Shown here: positions 12,993-19,900 of the stretch, piece after piece
Position numbering within the stretch: the first letter of the stretch is position 1
Layout of the letters: every line of letters starts with the position of its first letter
Virus record (IMG/VR): IMGVR_UViG_3300048588_000052
Coordinates: 1-23,896 of that record
Length of the DNA: 23,896 nucleotides
Direction: 5' to 3' (one strand)
DNA from: a virus
Notes under the pieces: generated by a model
The model's database searches: none
What the model was told of the DNA's origin: nothing
What the model saw: the letters and a program-made list of their open reading frames with translations, nothing else
Position numbers and translations under genes: made by a program

Positions 12993-13241
12993 ATGAGTTA
13001 CTTCCCCTACCTCATCCTTGGCGTGTCGCTGGTTCTGTTCAACCATGAACTGCCACCGATGGATTGGCAGGATTACGTCGCCTTCGTCCTATTCTTTGCC
13101 CTGATCCATTGGTGCTGCAAAGACCGTGCTGCCACGGTTGACGGCGATGGCCATGAGAGCGCGCGTAAGAGCATCGCGTTTCGACTCGGCAAGAAGCTGA
13201 ATCGCATTCTTCATTATCGGCTGCGGAACACCGCCCGATGA
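12993..13241 (+). CDS. Two-span membrane protein, unknown
   Basis: The ATG follows the previous stop directly (TGAATG). The 82-residue product has spans at residues about 4-17 (F-P-Y-L-I-L-G-V-S-L-V-L-F) and 27-41 (D-Y-V-A-F-V-L-F-F-A-L-I-H-W), then a basic tail. The last 50 codons run antisense through the end of the ejection gene on the other strand (153 bases of overlap), so the basic tail may be a recent read-through extension. It is the last member of the + strand cassette. No family was recognised. Confidence 0.55.
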   Translation: MSYFPYLILGVSLVLFNHELPPMDWQDYVAFVLFFALIHWCCKDRAATVDGDGHESARKSIAFRLGKKLNRILHYRLRNTAR

Positions 13242-14765
13242 AATGAGGCGGACGAGTTCGCCAACCGACTTCTTGGCAAGGTGTTCTGCCGTCTTCTGTG
13301 CGCCATAGCCGGCAATCATTCCAGTGACTTGCAATGGGATGGATGCACCACCCGTACCAATGGCCGTAGCTGCCTGAATGCTAGATAGCAGCCGGCCACG
13401 CGGCATCAAGCCACCGACTGCGTGAGCTACACGCTGACCGGGAGAATAGCCCGCCGCTGAGCCCAAGGCTTTCATTTCAGCAGCAGTAAATCCGCGTGTC
13501 TTGGCCTCACTCTGCAACACCCGCTTCAACTGGCCCATTGTCGTGCGGCCTACGTCGCCGCTGATTTGGGCGTCTGCGTTCTGCTGCCCGCGCAAGATGG
13601 CTTTTTCGACGGTATCGAGCTTCATCGCACGGTGCCAATGGCCGCGAGCTTCTTTGATGGCCTCGGCAGCGGCTTTCGGGTTATTGCCCATCAGAACCAT
13701 GGACGGATCGGCAGCGTTCACCAATTCGTCAATCCGATTGATGATCTGGCTAACGGCAGCATTATTCGATTGCAAGCCCGGACGGTAGCCGTTTGCTGCA
13801 ATCTTGCGCAGCGTGTCTAAGCCTTCGAACGTGACATTGCCATTCCCGATCCTCGCTAGATAATCGAGAACAGGCTTCACTCCTGGTTCGTTGACATCGT
13901 GGTAGCCGCGCGCTGTGAGGTCTTGAATAACGTCGGAGCGCAGCTTGTTGACGCCGTTCTGGTTGAACATCACACCGGCATTTTCAGCACGCTTGTACGC
14001 AGCCCTCCCCAAGTCCTTGAGGTCATCGACGCCCATTTGCGGCGCTTTGGGGTTGAACTTGCCTGCAACCTTGCTGACACCGGCACTGATAGCCTCGCCT
14101 GCCAGATTGCCAAGCCCGCCACCCACAGCGCCAATGCCCGCGCCCGTCGTAATATCCTGATCGTTGCCAGCAGCGGTCAAGGCACCGTACCCGCCGCCCT
14201 CCGCAGCCATAAGGCCGGTGCGGGCGAGAACACCGGGCGCGCCAGTCATTGCGGCTGTTCCGAAGCGACCGGCGAGCGTAGCGCCCTTCCCTGCCAGTTT
14301 CATTGGAGTTGCGACAGCGCCGGCAATCTCCGCGCCTGTGCCGGCACCACGCGCCCTGTTTCGGGCTTCCTGCGTCTTGGTGCGGGCGTCTGCCAATTCC
14401 TGCTCATAGGTCTTGTCGGTGAACATGGAACGCGCGCCGGCCACGGCCTTATCGCCAAAGCCCATTGTTGCGCCGTTGGCGAACAGTTGCAGCGTGTCGC
14501 CCGCAGCCACTATCGGCTTCTGCCATTCGGGCAAGGCGTCGTATTGCGCGCGCTGCCGATCTGCAACTGGGTTGCCTTCCGGCCCCTTGTCCAGCGCCCG
14601 AGTCATGGCTGACAGTTCGGAAGCGGCCTGTGAGGCTTCCGGTGCCTGCTGCACGCCAAGGCTCTGCGCTATCTCATCGACGGTGGCGTTCTGCTGCTCG
14701 GGAGAGAGCGATAGAAAGCTGTCATCGACTTTGACGCGCCGGCCATTAATGTTGAGTGTCGCCAT
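13089..14765 (-). CDS. Internal virion / ejection protein
   Basis: The 558-residue protein begins M-A-T-L-N-I-N-G-R-R-V-K-V-D-D-S-F-L, then S-L-S-P-E-Q-Q, an N-terminal module (about 1-38) I know from large phage internal virion or injection proteins. Residues about 144-230 are rich in Gly and Ala in a zipper-like spacing (A-G-I-G-A-V-G-G-G-L-G-N-L-A-G), suited to membrane insertion; the remainder is helical (L-A-R-I-G-N-G, then many charged helices). It starts in a one-base TAATG overlap with the upstream gene and would leave the particle with the DNA, as P22 gp7/gp16/gp20 or T7 gp14-16 do. The function is inferred from layout and module. Confidence 0.72.
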   Translation of the reverse strand: MATLNINGRRVKVDDSFLSLSPEQQNATVDEIAQSLGVQQAPEASQAASELSAMTRALDKGPEGNPVADRQRAQYDALPEWQKPIVAAGDTLQLFANGATMGFGDKAVAGARSMFTDKTYEQELADARTKTQEARNRARGAGTGAEIAGAVATPMKLAGKGATLAGRFGTAAMTGAPGVLARTGLMAAEGGGYGALTAAGNDQDITTGAGIGAVGGGLGNLAGEAISAGVSKVAGKFNPKAPQMGVDDLKDLGRAAYKRAENAGVMFNQNGVNKLRSDVIQDLTARGYHDVNEPGVKPVLDYLARIGNGNVTFEGLDTLRKIAANGYRPGLQSNNAAVSQIINRIDELVNAADPSMVLMGNNPKAAAEAIKEARGHWHRAMKLDTVEKAILRGQQNADAQISGDVGRTTMGQLKRVLQSEAKTRGFTAAEMKALGSAAGYSPGQRVAHAVGGLMPRGRLLSSIQAATAIGTGGASIPLQVTGMIAGYGAQKTAEHLAKKSVGELVRLISSGGVPQPIMKNAIQLLAESKRDALTRALMAIAVNRGSTVFAAPMDQGKE

Positions 14766-15829
14766 TATGGTTCAACCGTCCAAGTGACGCCGGATTGTGT
14801 GCGGTTTCCACCCTGCGGAGCCGGTGCAGATTGATGAGGAAATCCGCCTTGATCCATCCCCTGCCGCCCCGCTTGAGCTTCCAGCTTACGCAAGCCCTGC
14901 TGTACGAAATAGTTGAAGTCATCCAGCGCCTGATTGAAGTCTTCCACCGTCTGAGCCTGCGATAGGCGGGCAAATGCTTCCTCGGCTTTCTTGCCTTCGT
15001 AATCGGTGATGGCACCGCCGCCCTTGAGCATCTGTCGGGCTTGCAGAAACGCACCGCCTTGAAGCTGGTTGATTTTGCCCTGAACACGCGCGGCGTCTGA
15101 CGATACGTTCGGTAGACGAGAGTCAACCGGCCCGAGCATATTCGGCAGATATGGGTCGCTTTTGAGTTCCTGTATCTGCCGATCAAGTTCCGTCGCCATC
15201 TGTGTAGCGCCGGGCAATGCCACCTGTGCCGCGCCCGTTCCCTTCCCGGCCTCGGTCCCCGCTGCCTTGTCAAAATTCACGTCATAAGGGCCAATCGCCT
15301 CGGCGCTGTCAGGCATTCCGGACAGAACGACCGTGCCATCCTTGCGCATCTGCCCAAGGACCGGCTTTCCCGTCTTCTTGTCCCTGAGCCATACAGGCGT
15401 AAGACCGGCCACACTATCGACACCGCCGCCCGGAGCCGAAACCCATTCGCCCGTATCGGTGTTGAACAGATTGCCGCCGCCAGCATTGATGAAGCCCTGC
15501 CCCTTCGGTTCCTTCGCATATCGCTGTTGCGTATAGGTCTGCCAAGCCTCGTTGACCGGCATGCCAGCCTGCACCATCTCGGCATATTCGGGCGCATTCT
15601 TGCGGAAGAAATCCAATGTGCGGTTCTTTCCAGCCGTCTGTGCCGCTGTCTGCCCGTAGGCTGAGAAAGCATTGGCGAAGTTCTGGCCGTTGCCCTGCTG
15701 ACCCATGAGAGCCGCTGCGATAGGCATGGCGTTTTCAGGCGCAAGAAGTTGCTGGAGAAAGCCGCCACCTTGAGGCTGGGCCTGCTGCGGCACCTGCGCC
15801 TGTTGCTGCCCGAAATTGAACATCGGCAT
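14765..15829 (-). CDS. Virion/ejection protein with conserved helical module
   Basis: A 354-residue protein with a Gln-rich start (F-G-Q-Q-Q-A-Q-V-P-Q-Q-A-Q-P), a central part with glycine loops, and a conserved helical module at residues about 253-322 (I-N-Q-L-Q-G-G-A-F-L-Q-A-R-Q-M-L-K-G-G-G, then I-T-D-Y-E-G and A-R-L-S-Q-A-Q). That module occurs in many phage virion proteins next to ejection genes. The ATG at 15829 has AGGAG 6 bases upstream. Lack of signal peptide and the position between two other ejection candidates suggest an internal virion protein. Confidence 0.75.
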   Translation of the reverse strand: MPMFNFGQQQAQVPQQAQPQGGGFLQQLLAPENAMPIAAALMGQQGNGQNFANAFSAYGQTAAQTAGKNRTLDFFRKNAPEYAEMVQAGMPVNEAWQTYTQQRYAKEPKGQGFINAGGGNLFNTDTGEWVSAPGGGVDSVAGLTPVWLRDKKTGKPVLGQMRKDGTVVLSGMPDSAEAIGPYDVNFDKAAGTEAGKGTGAAQVALPGATQMATELDRQIQELKSDPYLPNMLGPVDSRLPNVSSDAARVQGKINQLQGGAFLQARQMLKGGGAITDYEGKKAEEAFARLSQAQTVEDFNQALDDFNYFVQQGLRKLEAQAGRQGMDQGGFPHQSAPAPQGGNRTQSGVTWTVEP

Positions 15830-15838
15830 TGGCGTCTC

Positions 15839-16159
15839 CTACCTGTTGATTCCGCCGTTCGGATCGCGGCGCGTACCGCCACTGGCAACGGGCCTCGGGC
15901 TGGCCGCAGGCGTCGTTGTGGTTGGGCGCGGCGACGTCGTAGCTGCGGGCTGCGGGCTGTAATCCGGCAATTCCATCGGCTTGTAGTACTGATTGAGCAG
16001 GGCGAGGATATCCGGCTGGGACTGGCCATATCCAGCCGCCAATTGGGCAGAGAGCGCATCGAGTTGGCCGGGCATGGCCGCAGGGACCGTCATTGTCGGG
16101 CGCGTGGTCGCCGCTGGTGTGGTCGCTGCCGGTGCTGCTGATTTTGAACTGCCGCCCAT
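15839..16159 (-). CDS. Small Pro/Thr-rich virion protein
   Basis: The 106-residue product is low in complexity: Ala/Pro/Thr-rich ends around a short ordered centre (P-G-Q-L-D-A-L-S-A-Q-L-A-A-G-Y-G, then I-L-A-L-L-N-Q-Y-Y-K-P). It begins M-G-G-S-S-K, nearly the same start as the gene just upstream (M-G-G-S-N-K). The start overlaps the upstream stop by one base (TGATG). A flexible internal virion component is likely from position. No family was recognised. Confidence 0.65.
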   Translation of the reverse strand: MGGSSKSAAPAATTPAATTRPTMTVPAAMPGQLDALSAQLAAGYGQSQPDILALLNQYYKPMELPDYSPQPAATTSPRPTTTTPAASPRPVASGGTRRDPNGGINR

Positions 16160-16989
16160 CAGAGTTTGCCCCCGGAATTGGCAAGGCTGGCTGCGCCAAG
16201 CCCCGCGCCAGCAATGTTCGAGAATGTGTTGCTAGGACCCTGTGCCGTCTGCGTGCCGGTCGAGTAGGCTCCCGCTCCATTGGCCGCAGCAAGGAGTGCC
16301 TGGATATTGGCCAGAGGGGCGTTCTGCGCTTCGTTGGCAATCCGAAGCTGGTCGTTGAGTGTTCTGCCGTAAAGGTCTTCGGACATCGAACCGAGGCCCA
16401 TGAGGACGTTCGATGGAGCCTGTGCCGCGTCGAAAGCAGACACCATGTTGCCTTGTCCGGTCTGTCCAGCATTGAACAACTGCTGTTGCGCATTGTCCTT
16501 TCGAGACTGAAAATTCTGATACTGCCGTGCGCCGAGGTCGCCAAGCTCGCGGGTCATGACCCCTTCATGCGTTCCAGACGCGTACCGGCCCAAGCCTGCC
16601 GCGTTCTGATTGACGGCGTTTTGCGTCTTGTCGAATACCTGCTGGAAGCCGGGATCAGAATTGATGTCGAACGCGCCGGTCGCGGTGTTCCTGATGCCTT
16701 CAAGCGCTGTCTGCTGGTCGGCATTGTAGCCGCCGTTATCAATGATGCCCTGCAACTGTCCGGAGAGGCCATTCCCACCAATATTGTCGTTGGCGAGGCC
16801 CTGTAGCGCGCCCATTCCCTGCGTCGTCTGCTGGGAGAAGGGAACGACGGTTGACATGGTGTTTGGTTTGACCAATCCGCCTGCATTGTACTGCTTCAAG
16901 GCATCGCCCATGCCCTTATCGAGCAGGGGTTGAGCAGCCTTGTAGGGCGTGTTCGTGCTGGTGGTTGTGGTCTTGTTGCTACCGCCCAT
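16159..16989 (-). CDS. Virion/ejection protein, Gln/Asn/Gly-rich
   Basis: I start this 276-residue protein at ATG 16989, which overlaps the upstream stop (TAATG); the frame is open further upstream but that part is another frame of the GNAT-like gene. It begins M-G-G-S-N-K-T-T-T-T, has a helical, Gln- and Asn-rich body with phrases G-R-Y-A-S-G-T-H-E-G-V-M-T-R-E-L-G and R-Q-Y-Q-N-F-Q-S-R, and ends A-S-L-A-N-S-G-G-K-L. Proteins of this pattern, often with R-Y-x-S-G-x-x, lie upstream of ejection proteins in podovirus genomes. A role in the internal or tail part of the virion is inferred. Confidence 0.73.
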   Translation of the reverse strand: MGGSNKTTTTSTNTPYKAAQPLLDKGMGDALKQYNAGGLVKPNTMSTVVPFSQQTTQGMGALQGLANDNIGGNGLSGQLQGIIDNGGYNADQQTALEGIRNTATGAFDINSDPGFQQVFDKTQNAVNQNAAGLGRYASGTHEGVMTRELGDLGARQYQNFQSRKDNAQQQLFNAGQTGQGNMVSAFDAAQAPSNVLMGLGSMSEDLYGRTLNDQLRIANEAQNAPLANIQALLAAANGAGAYSTGTQTAQGPSNTFSNIAGAGLGAASLANSGGKL

Positions 16990-17393
16990 TAGATTCGTTC
17001 CTCGTAGAGCGTCCGAAGCGGTTTCGCCTCGGGGAAAATCTTCTTCCAGCCATCGCGGCCTTCCGCGACCAACGAAGTCGCGCCGCAATTCACTGCTGCC
17101 TGCTTCACCCTTTCGTGAAGTTCCGGCATCCACTGGTCCATCTGGACGCCATAGAGAGCCAGGCACCGGAATTTCCCGCCTGACCGCCAGAGTTCCGGCT
17201 TCCAGACAGTCGCAGCGACCACCTTCTGATCGTCGTGGACCACGAACAGGAAGCAGTGCCCGGCGCGGCACCCCTGCCAGAGTTCACCCACGGTCAGATC
17301 GCCGCCGAACCTGTCCGAAGCTCTCTGAAACCCGTCCTTGACGCTTGGCCACACCCCGTCCACGAGATGCAGTGGAACCAGCGTTACGTTCAT
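16989..17393 (-). CDS. GNAT-like phage protein (T7 gp13-type)
   Basis: The 134-residue protein resembles the acetyltransferase-fold phage proteins grouped with T7 gp13. After a start with V-T-L-V-P-L it has E-L-W-Q-G-C-R-A-G-H-C-F-L-F-V-V (residues about 37-52), a V-V-A-A-T-V-W strand, and a central C-L-A-L-Y-G-V-Q-M-D-Q-W-M strand-helix followed by E-R-V-K-Q-A-A. The C-terminus (G-R-D-G-W-K-K-I-F-P-E-A, then R-T-L-Y-E-E) is typical of this group. In T7, gp13 is needed for virion assembly; enzyme activity has not been shown. The gene sits, as in T7-like phages, just before the ejection proteins. Both ends overlap neighbours. Confidence 0.75.
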   Translation of the reverse strand: MNVTLVPLHLVDGVWPSVKDGFQRASDRFGGDLTVGELWQGCRAGHCFLFVVHDDQKVVAATVWKPELWRSGGKFRCLALYGVQMDQWMPELHERVKQAAVNCGATSLVAEGRDGWKKIFPEAKPLRTLYEERI

Positions 17394-17764
17394 GCCTGCG
17401 CCCGTTGGCTTGAAAGCGTCGAAAGCACGGTGACCGTCACAACACTGGCCTTTGCAGCCTGCGCCTTGATTTTCTTGGCTGATGCCTTGGTGTAGAGGAC
17501 GATTGGCGCATCAAGTGCGACCGTGACAGTCTCATTTGCCGGGACCGACCGCTCGAAAATGGCGAAATCGGTCGTTCCGTCATTCCACCAGACGGTGACT
17601 TTCTGAGCTGATGGGTCCTGATTGACGATGATGATACCAACCACCGTCGTCGTGCCGCCAACCGTATCGATAGAGAGCGAAAGCACGTCCGTTGCGTTGG
17701 TGGTCGGCAGTTTGACCGAGGTCGGCTGTTGAACATTGCCGGGGACGGCGACAAGGATACTCAT
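17390..17764 (-). CDS. Small beta-rich virion protein
   Basis: A 124-residue protein made of alternating hydrophobic/Thr stretches (L-S-I-D-T-V-G-G-T-T-T-V-V-G-I-I-I-V) and the phrase V-W-W-N-D-G, and ending in a hydrophobic V-V-T-V-T-V-L strand. The pattern suggests a beta-sandwich, possibly a head decoration or tail component. It overlaps the gp10-like gene and the GNAT-like gene with ATGA junctions. No exact family recognised. Confidence 0.68.
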   Translation of the reverse strand: MSILVAVPGNVQQPTSVKLPTTNATDVLSLSIDTVGGTTTVVGIIIVNQDPSAQKVTVWWNDGTTDFAIFERSVPANETVTVALDAPIVLYTKASAKKIKAQAAKASVVTVTVLSTLSSQRAQA

Positions 17765-19206
17765 CGCAACCCCCCTGCCCTTGCCTTCGGCTCAACGCCT
17801 ATGACGTGGTTCCAGTCCGTTCCGGCCGGAATATCCATCTGGAGCGCATGAATCAGGGCAGAGGACCGGAAATGGCAGATGCCCGTTGCCCCATAAGGCG
17901 CGACCGGCATCCCCGTTGTTCTCGCGCCGCCATGCTTGTCCGAGGTAATGGCCTTCAGCGTGAAATCCGTGCAATCGGTGTAGACACGGGCCTCTTGCAG
18001 GAACGAGCGCGAGCCGGGATTGAGTTCAATGTCCGCCGTGGTGAGCGTCGCGGCCCTTGGAAGACCGGTAAAAAACCCCAGCTTGTTGTCGGCATCGAAG
18101 GCAGCGAACCGGAGTGCGCCACCCGCCAGCAAGGCGCTATCCCAAGGAATGTCGGCACTGTCCCAATCGGGAAACAGCGTCTCGATGCCATCCCATGTCA
18201 CGCCGGGCGTAGCCATGATGCACATTTCGGAAACATTGTTGTCGCCGTAGCACCAGCGATCCAATTGCCAGTGATAACCGAGCAGATACTTGGTGCCGGT
18301 CACGTCCTGGAACTGCCACCATGCGATTTTGCGAAACGGATCGGCAAAGCCCCTGACTTCTGCGATATACTGGCTGTCCGCGAGAGACTGAAACCACCCA
18401 TCGACACGTTCGGCCCCGATGGGCTTGCCCTCCACATTCATGAAGAACCCATCCTGAGCGAGATAGCAGAAGATGCCTGGGCCAATGGGAACGACCGACA
18501 AAGGCGCGATGACACCGCGAGACGGGTTGATGACCCTCGTCGTGAAGGAATAATCCCCGCCCGAAGTCAAAGCCACTTCGGTAAAGGCAGAGCGATGGGA
18601 GAGAATTGCGCCCCGCTCGCCGCCTTGGATATTCATGATTTCTTCGCCGTCCGCGAAGTCCTGTAGGTCGCAGCCGCGTTGACCGAGCGTCCAGAAGCCC
18701 GCATCTCCAATGCCTGAGAGCATGAGACGGTTCGGGAAGCCCGAGATGTAGCCAAGAGCCAGATATTCGCCAACCGTCGCGCAGTAGCGCGCCCAAGGTG
18801 GTGAACCCGGCAGGTCGGCAAAAGCCGTTCCGGTGTCGATATCGATATACTGCTGCGGCCCACCGAGATTGCAGAGGATCAGCAATTGACCGAACTTGGT
18901 TGCGCTCCACTTATCCCCGACCGGGCAGGCGTAAGGAGCTGAACCCCCGGAAACATCATCCCACGAATAATCGGTGCCGTTCAATTCGAGGATGGCAGTC
19001 GCGGTCGCCGCGAATATCCGGTAGGTGCCGTCCGTCTTGCGGACGGACCAAGCGCCGAGACATGGGCCCGCAAGCGCCTGTGTGAGCGGAACAAGATCGG
19101 GCAACGGTCCCCATCCATCAGCGACGGGAATGGCATTGACCAACGATGTAGAAGCATCGAGCGCGTATTTCGTCCGATCTGGCTCGAAATTTGCAAATCT
19201 GATCAT
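17761..19206 (-). CDS. P22 gp10-like packaged-DNA stabilisation / tail hub protein
   Basis: The 481-residue protein is close in length to P22 gp10 (about 470), which closes the portal and holds the packaged DNA. It is beta-rich with repeated short blade-like segments: C-L-G-A-W-S-V-R-K-T-D-G-T-Y-R near the N-terminus, L-A-L-G-Y-I-S-G-F-P-N-R-L, G-D-A-G-F-W and Y-H-W-Q-L-D-R-W-C-Y-G near the middle. The opening R-F-A-N-F-E-P-D-R and L-V-N-A-I-P-V-A-D-G-W-G-P-L-P also occur in relatives I recall. It follows the adaptor gene directly (ATGA), matching the gp4-gp10 order in P22. The assignment is from family pattern and gene order. Confidence 0.82.
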   Translation of the reverse strand: MIRFANFEPDRTKYALDASTSLVNAIPVADGWGPLPDLVPLTQALAGPCLGAWSVRKTDGTYRIFAATATAILELNGTDYSWDDVSGGSAPYACPVGDKWSATKFGQLLILCNLGGPQQYIDIDTGTAFADLPGSPPWARYCATVGEYLALGYISGFPNRLMLSGIGDAGFWTLGQRGCDLQDFADGEEIMNIQGGERGAILSHRSAFTEVALTSGGDYSFTTRVINPSRGVIAPLSVVPIGPGIFCYLAQDGFFMNVEGKPIGAERVDGWFQSLADSQYIAEVRGFADPFRKIAWWQFQDVTGTKYLLGYHWQLDRWCYGDNNVSEMCIMATPGVTWDGIETLFPDWDSADIPWDSALLAGGALRFAAFDADNKLGFFTGLPRAATLTTADIELNPGSRSFLQEARVYTDCTDFTLKAITSDKHGGARTTGMPVAPYGATGICHFRSSALIHALQMDIPAGTDWNHVIGVEPKARAGGLR

Positions 19207-19841
19207 GCGTCGAGATACCAGCGATCAGAACGATTGGCGGCGACAAGGCCGGGATCGACAGTCAGAACACCGCGCTTCGATTGTGCGATGGTGCTGCGGA
19301 TTGCCGGGATTGCCTCATCCAGAAGCCCCTTATGGCCCGCTGCAAAGGCCCCATCCTGCGTAAACACGCCGCCCCACATCAGCGAGGCCGCGAGATAGAC
19401 GTCTGGATGGTCCCTCAAGAGTGAATTGGTGGTGACGCTGCCAGAAAGCGCAAACCGCTCCTGATAGCGGAACCTGAAGCTGTAGGCCTGATCGCAAGGT
19501 CGGTCGAAGGCGATAGTTGAACCATCGATTGACCAGATAGAAGGCATCCCCTCGCTGTCGATGTAGGGGAATGTGCCGTTTGCCCTCATGAGCAATGGCC
19601 GCTCGCCACCAGTATCAGCGACGAACAGGGCGATTGGCTTGACCATCGCGATTGAGGAAATGTCGATGGTGCGGGAGGATATGACACCGACGAGCGCCAC
19701 ATCTGTCTCGACCGGGTTGAGTTCGCGGTTCAGCCGTGCCTCTGCAAGCGTGATGAAATCGGCTGCATTGCCAGACACATCGCCACGAGCCATCCAGTCG
19801 GAAACGGCCTGCTGCAATTCGGTGTAGTTGGTGATTGCCAT
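19203..19841 (-). CDS. Head-tail adaptor protein (P22 gp4-like / SU10 adaptor type)
   Basis: This 212-residue protein starts M-A-I-T-N-Y-T-E-L-Q-Q-A-V-S-D-W-M-A-R, followed by F-I-T-L-A-E-A-R-L-N-R-E-L, the well-known N-terminal pattern of podovirus head-tail adaptors that dock beneath the portal. A middle beta part has the phrase Y-S-F-R-F-R-Y-Q-E-R-F-A-L, then H-P-D-V-Y-L-A-A-S-L-M-W-G, typical of the family. I choose ATG 19841 rather than the GTG one codon before; GGGGTGAG lies just upstream. A hairpin separates it from the coat gene, and its stop overlaps the gp10-like gene. Confidence 0.88.
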   Translation of the reverse strand: MAITNYTELQQAVSDWMARGDVSGNAADFITLAEARLNRELNPVETDVALVGVISSRTIDISSIAMVKPIALFVADTGGERPLLMRANGTFPYIDSEGMPSIWSIDGSTIAFDRPCDQAYSFRFRYQERFALSGSVTTNSLLRDHPDVYLAASLMWGGVFTQDGAFAAGHKGLLDEAIPAIRSTIAQSKRGVLTVDPGLVAANRSDRWYLDA

Positions 19842-19863
19842 CACTCACCCCGCGCTAGAATGA

Positions 19864-19889
19864 GAGGGGCCAGCCGAAGCCAGCCCCTC
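19864..19889 (-). terminator. UUCG-capped hairpin after the coat gene
   Basis: On the minus strand GAGGGGC and GCCCCTC pair perfectly, two G-U wobble pairs and two G-C pairs continue inward, and the loop is TTCG closed by C-G, the very stable tetraloop. It starts 11 bases after the coat stop codon. The following bases (ATTCTA) hold few U, so it is probably a weak terminator or an mRNA 3'-end stabiliser that leaves coat more abundant than downstream proteins. Confidence 0.75.
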
Positions 19890-19900
19890 GATATGACGCC

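Noticed and set aside
13899-14612. Open frame of 237 codons on the + strand
   Set aside because: Antisense to the 558-residue ejection gene; composition and lack of motifs indicate a shadow frame.
17806-18666. Long open frame of 286 codons on the + strand
   Set aside because: It is antisense to the gp10-like gene, has Arg/Pro/His-rich composition typical of shadow frames in high-GC DNA, and no family pattern or good ribosome site.
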